From NCBI GenBank assembly GCA_963971225.1, contig OZ020269.1, positions 35,857,264 to 35,921,263 on the forward strand: DNA of 64,000 nucleotides. The letters are read 5' to 3'. Below the pieces are notes generated by a model that was not told the origin of the DNA, made no database searches, and saw only the letters and a list, made by a program, of their open reading frames with translations. Position 1 is the stretch's first letter. Each line of letters opens with the position of its first letter. Positions 60,734 through 64,000 of the stretch are shown here, one piece after another. The DNA comes from Melieria omissa (lineage: Eukaryota; Arthropoda; Insecta; Diptera; Ulidiidae). Made by a program: the position numbers and the translations under genes.

Positions 60734-62344
60734 CCCTAATTCCCAGAAGTGAGCCTTACAGTCTCACTTAAGGTTTCAAATGGTGATAAATCCTATACCA
60801 AAAGATTTTCGATTCAAATTTTTTTATGTATTCCTCTAATGGAATGTTAGAATTATATTTTATTTATAAATTTAACTTTTTAGACAGTTTTTCTACTTTT
60901 TTTAAACAATTTTTTTTAAATGCCCCAGAAGTGAGCCTCAGAAGCTCATTTGAACAAAAACTCAAATTTACTCAGAATTCCTTGACTTTTTGTCAACCAT
61001 AAAGAAGAATATTTTTATTTTTCATGTTAAGGTGCATTTTGATCGTGCCAAGTTCATAGTCGGCATGGGATGAAGTCTACTAAAATTGTTTAAAATACTG
61101 CAATCTACGACATATTATGAAGAATTTATACCTTGCCGAGATTGATGCTAGTTCATACAGTTTATGTCTTCCAATCCCGATAAATATGTAATCAGAATAT
61201 GGTGCGACGTCGCTAATACTTCCTGAAATGTTATACACATGCAAAGACGGTAATCGAGGAGCTGTGGGTCTTGCAAAAAGGGTGTTGAAAAACTGTGTGA
61301 GCCTCACAAACGCAAATGTAATAATGACCAACTAGTTCACCAGTAAGGTATTAGCCGATAGTTTATTGGATGCGAGGTTCGTACACTCAGAATTAACAAA
61401 ATTTGCATGATGGGTATATAAAAAAACGCAAACCTAATGTATGGCCTCTAGCGCTGCAGTAGCAATTGTTTTCCTGTGGACCCTGTATTGACAAGTTCTT
61501 TACTTAAAATAAAAAAACTTAAATAAAATCGTCTTTAAGTAGTAACTAGATTTGGAAAAATAAAATAAATTGAGTTTTTCAGTAGTTTAGCTCATATGAG
61601 CCGGACAGTCTCACTTCTGGGTTTAAGGGGGTCCTCTACTCTCGCGGTTTCGAAAAATCGATTTTTTTTTGCATAATTTCAATCTATATGTATCTGAGAA
61701 TACGCCACAGAAAGGATTCCGTGAAAATCACATTTCTTTGGATGTTGCTGGGAACCGAAAGGTACCCGTCCCCTGCAAGTTATACAACGTAATTTATCTT
61801 TAAACGCGTTTTCCCGAAAGTAGTGTTTTCTTGGCTGCCGAGTAAGACTTTTTATAAAAGTATTAGTCTGATTTCAATAATTTTTTTTTAAATTGTTCAG
61901 AAAACATAACGCTATGTTTTAACAAGACAGAATTTTTTTTTTTTGCACTGTGTAAAAGTTATGCAACAATTTGTAAAAAATTCAAATTTTCACCTCTTTT
62001 TTTGACATATTAGGCGCTATAAAAACGGAACAAAATAAAATTTTGAAAATCGTACTCGTTAAAACATCGGACTAATACTTTTATAAAAAGTCTTACTCGG
62101 CAGCCAAAAAAACACTACTTTCGGGAAAACGCGTTTAAAGATAAATTACGTTGTATAACTTGCAGGGGACGGGTACCTTTCGGCTCCCAGCGACATGCAA
62201 AGAAATGTGATTTTCACGGAATCCTTTCTGTGGCGTATTCTCAGATACATATAGATTGAAATTATGCAAAAAAAAAATCGATTTTTCGAAACCACAAGAG
62301 TAGAGGACCCCCTTAAGTTACTTTTAAAATTCTGGGAATTAGGG
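60734..62344. mobile_element. piggyBac-like non-autonomous element with TTAA duplication
   Basis: Ends CCCTAATTCCCAGAA (60734) and TTCTGGGAATTAGGG (to 62344) are flanked by TTAA (60730-60733, 62345-62348), the piggyBac signature. CCCAGAAGTGAG recurs at 60743 and 60925 and inverted near 61608 (CTCACTTCTGGG), as subterminal sites. No transposase frame. A second TTAA element sits inside near its right end; without it the element is about 0.92 kb. Confidence 0.8.
61627..62312. mobile_element. Fold-back element with 244-bp inverted repeats and TTAA duplication, nested
   Basis: Arms 61627-61870 and 62069-62312 are near-perfect inverses, starting GGGGGTCCTCTACTC and ending GAGTAGAGGACCCCC, flanked by TTAA (61623-61626, 62313-62316). 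The 198-bp centre is AT-rich and non-coding. It lies within the piggyBac-like element. The short frame on the minus strand at 62146-62364 is only an arm read through. Confidence 0.88.
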
Positions 62345-62348
62345 TTAA

Positions 62349-63870
62349 ATACTAAGGAGAACATTAAACATTTTAACTCTCTACCTCCTTTTTTGGTTGG
62401 TCATTTTGAATCTTTGTCCTAAAATGCCAAAAATGTCCTTTGAAAGAGAACTTCTAAAGAATAAATTCACTACTAAAATAAGCCATACAATGCCACAATA
62501 GGCTTCTGAATAAACCGAAGCTCAAACTTTATTTTGAACGCCAGGACTAAAGTCAAAACTGAAGTGGTGTTTAACAATTAATTTCGTACTTATTAAAAAT
62601 TGTTGCTAAAATGTCTTTCAAAAACTGGATTTTAGAGGGTTAGTGTGGGTGGGAAAAAATGTGTAACGTTTAATTTCTCTATAATTCACCGTACACCAGG
62701 ACATATTAGCACCGATTTATAAGCGATGAGACAGAAAACACGAAATTTTATGAATATATTTCCATACGTATATACATGAGCACTTCTCCACATGAACAAC
62801 TGTAAAACTGCTCCAGAGGCGGTTTAAGAAATTTCAGTTAATTTCGACAAATTTTTATTCTTTTCCAGTCAATTTTTTTCCCGCCTGAACGCACCTGACT
62901 TTTTGCCACTTTTGACAGCTGTCAAGGTAAATTCGTTTATACGCTTCCTCGCTCATATTTCACTATTGCTGTACTGTGATGTTGGCGAATGTACCTTGAG
63001 CTTACTGCCAATATAGAAGTATTACATATATGATTGTATTAAACAAATTACGAAATCGGCATGAGCAATCTATATGAAATTAACACTTAAACACAACCCC
63101 AGTTTTGACTTGTTTCTGGCGTTCCAAGTTAAATTTTGAGCTTTGATGTATTCACAGACTTATAATAGAATTTTATGGAGAATATTTTCGTTGTACATTT
63201 CTTAGTTAAAAATCCTGGAAAATAAATTTTTTGGTTCTTAGAAAAAAAATGAAATTAACCTATAAAAATAAGGGTTTAAAATGTTTTCCGTAGTATTTAA
63301 GATGAAATTCCTGTACACATCCTATACCTAAAATGTAAGATAACATGGTTTGCTGATATCAATTCACTATAAGAAAGTGCAAAAGGGGGAAACTTTTACC
63401 ACCCCTAAAAAAAAATTGTGTGTAAATTTTCTTAACACCTACATTTTTTTACCCCCTCAACCAGAATCCGTTATCATACAAATTTTGTTTGTGTTATAGT
63501 GCTGTTTGATGAACATCAACTGACCCCGTAAATAGCAACAGGATTGATGTGATTTACAATACACCTAAGTCTGTTTTTACACGGTAGATTGGTTCCAGAA
63601 GAAGCCGTGTAAAAAAAAACCGTGTAAAAAAAGACATTGATCGTATACAAAAATGGGTGATTTGTTCCTAATCTCTAAAACCTATTAAAATTTCATTACC
63701 AAACACGTCTTATTGCATTGACAGTTCACAAAATATTAACACGTTTCAATTGCTCTGACCAGTAAATTTTATTGTATGCACATAAAGGGAATTCCCCTAA
63801 ATCACATTTGCTTTGACCAGTAAAAATTGCTTGTACGCGCTAAAAGGGAATTCACTTAAATCTTTAAGCT
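62349..63870. other. Intergenic DNA, nothing recognised
   Basis: AT-rich, no frame above 60 codons with a motif. A small palindromic patch TTTTTACACGG..CCGTGTAAAAAA at 63575-63632 may be the remains of a transposon end. Confidence 0.4.
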
Positions 63871-63883
63871 AGTGTTCGCAAAC

Positions 63884-63912
63884 TATCGATAGCACTATCG
63901 ATACTATCGATG
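63884..63912. promoter_or_regulatory. Cluster of three TATCGATA (DRE-type) sites
   Basis: TATCGATA at 63884-63891 and 63896-63903 and TATCGATG at 63905-63912, spaced 12 and 9 bp. In Drosophila TATCGATA is the DREF/BEAF-related core promoter element of housekeeping genes and is also found at domain borders. The cluster may mark the promoter of a gene beyond the window edge. Function is inferred only from the motif. Confidence 0.45.
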
Positions 63913-64000
63913 GTTTCAGACTTTTTTCTTTCATAAATACTTTTTTGTGATATGAACATACTTCGCAAAAATTAAATTTGACAAAAAAAATTTAAGTACA

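Overview
This window is eukaryotic nuclear DNA, almost certainly from a higher fly (Diptera, Schizophora). Genes are split by short introns with GT..AG borders, the intergenic DNA is AT-rich, and the encoded proteins closely resemble Drosophila families: an arthropod SMYD-type SET protein, the ABC pump Mdr50, mitochondrial Hsp70 (Hsc70-5), a DNAJC11-type J protein and a beta-1,4-N-acetylgalactosaminyltransferase. From memory, the Drosophila counterparts (CG8503, CG8523/Mdr50, CG8531, CG8536, CG8542/Hsc70-5) carry close CG numbers, so this looks like a conserved block of Drosophila 2R (region 50). The very high transposon load suggests a large-genome fly such as a tephritid; that is inference.

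Layout. 1-4438: last four exons of the SMYD gene (+). 4738-11669: complete 16-exon Mdr50 (+). 11670-27490: a 16-kb transposon-rich gap. It holds a 3.0-kb DNA transposon with 334-bp terminal inverted repeats lying inside Helitron-like repeat, ~256-bp tandem repeats, a Tc1-like element carrying a nested mariner, a 2,909-bp tandem duplication that copies part of both, a 5'-truncated LINE with a 12-bp target duplication, a tRNA-derived SINE and a small mariner-like element. 27491-31023: complete Hsc70-5 (-). 32013-34431: complete DNAJC11-like gene (+), head-to-head with Hsc70-5 across 989 bp. 34432-39906: more mobile DNA (pogo/Tigger-like element hit by a SINE, another SINE, a hAT MITE with perfect 8-bp target duplication, a hAT transposase remnant). 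39907-41646: complete beta4GalNAcTA-like gene (+). 41647-45617: gap with inverted and tandem repeats. 45618-49813: a complete 588-residue proline-rich protein (-) with an LD motif and a C-terminal CAAX box. 49816-64000: no further gene recognised; nested transposons (Helitrons; a mariner split by a CR1-like LINE; a piggyBac-like TTAA element containing a second TTAA element), ending with a cluster of TATCGATA sites.

The host genes do not form a pathway: a membrane drug/xenobiotic pump, mitochondrial chaperone and cristae-related J protein, a Golgi glycosyltransferase, a putative lysine methyltransferase-type protein and a probable prenylated scaffold. Hsc70-5 and the DNAJC11-like gene are both mitochondrial and share one intergenic promoter region. 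The most unusual material is the unassigned long-TIR transposon and the layered transposon insertions.
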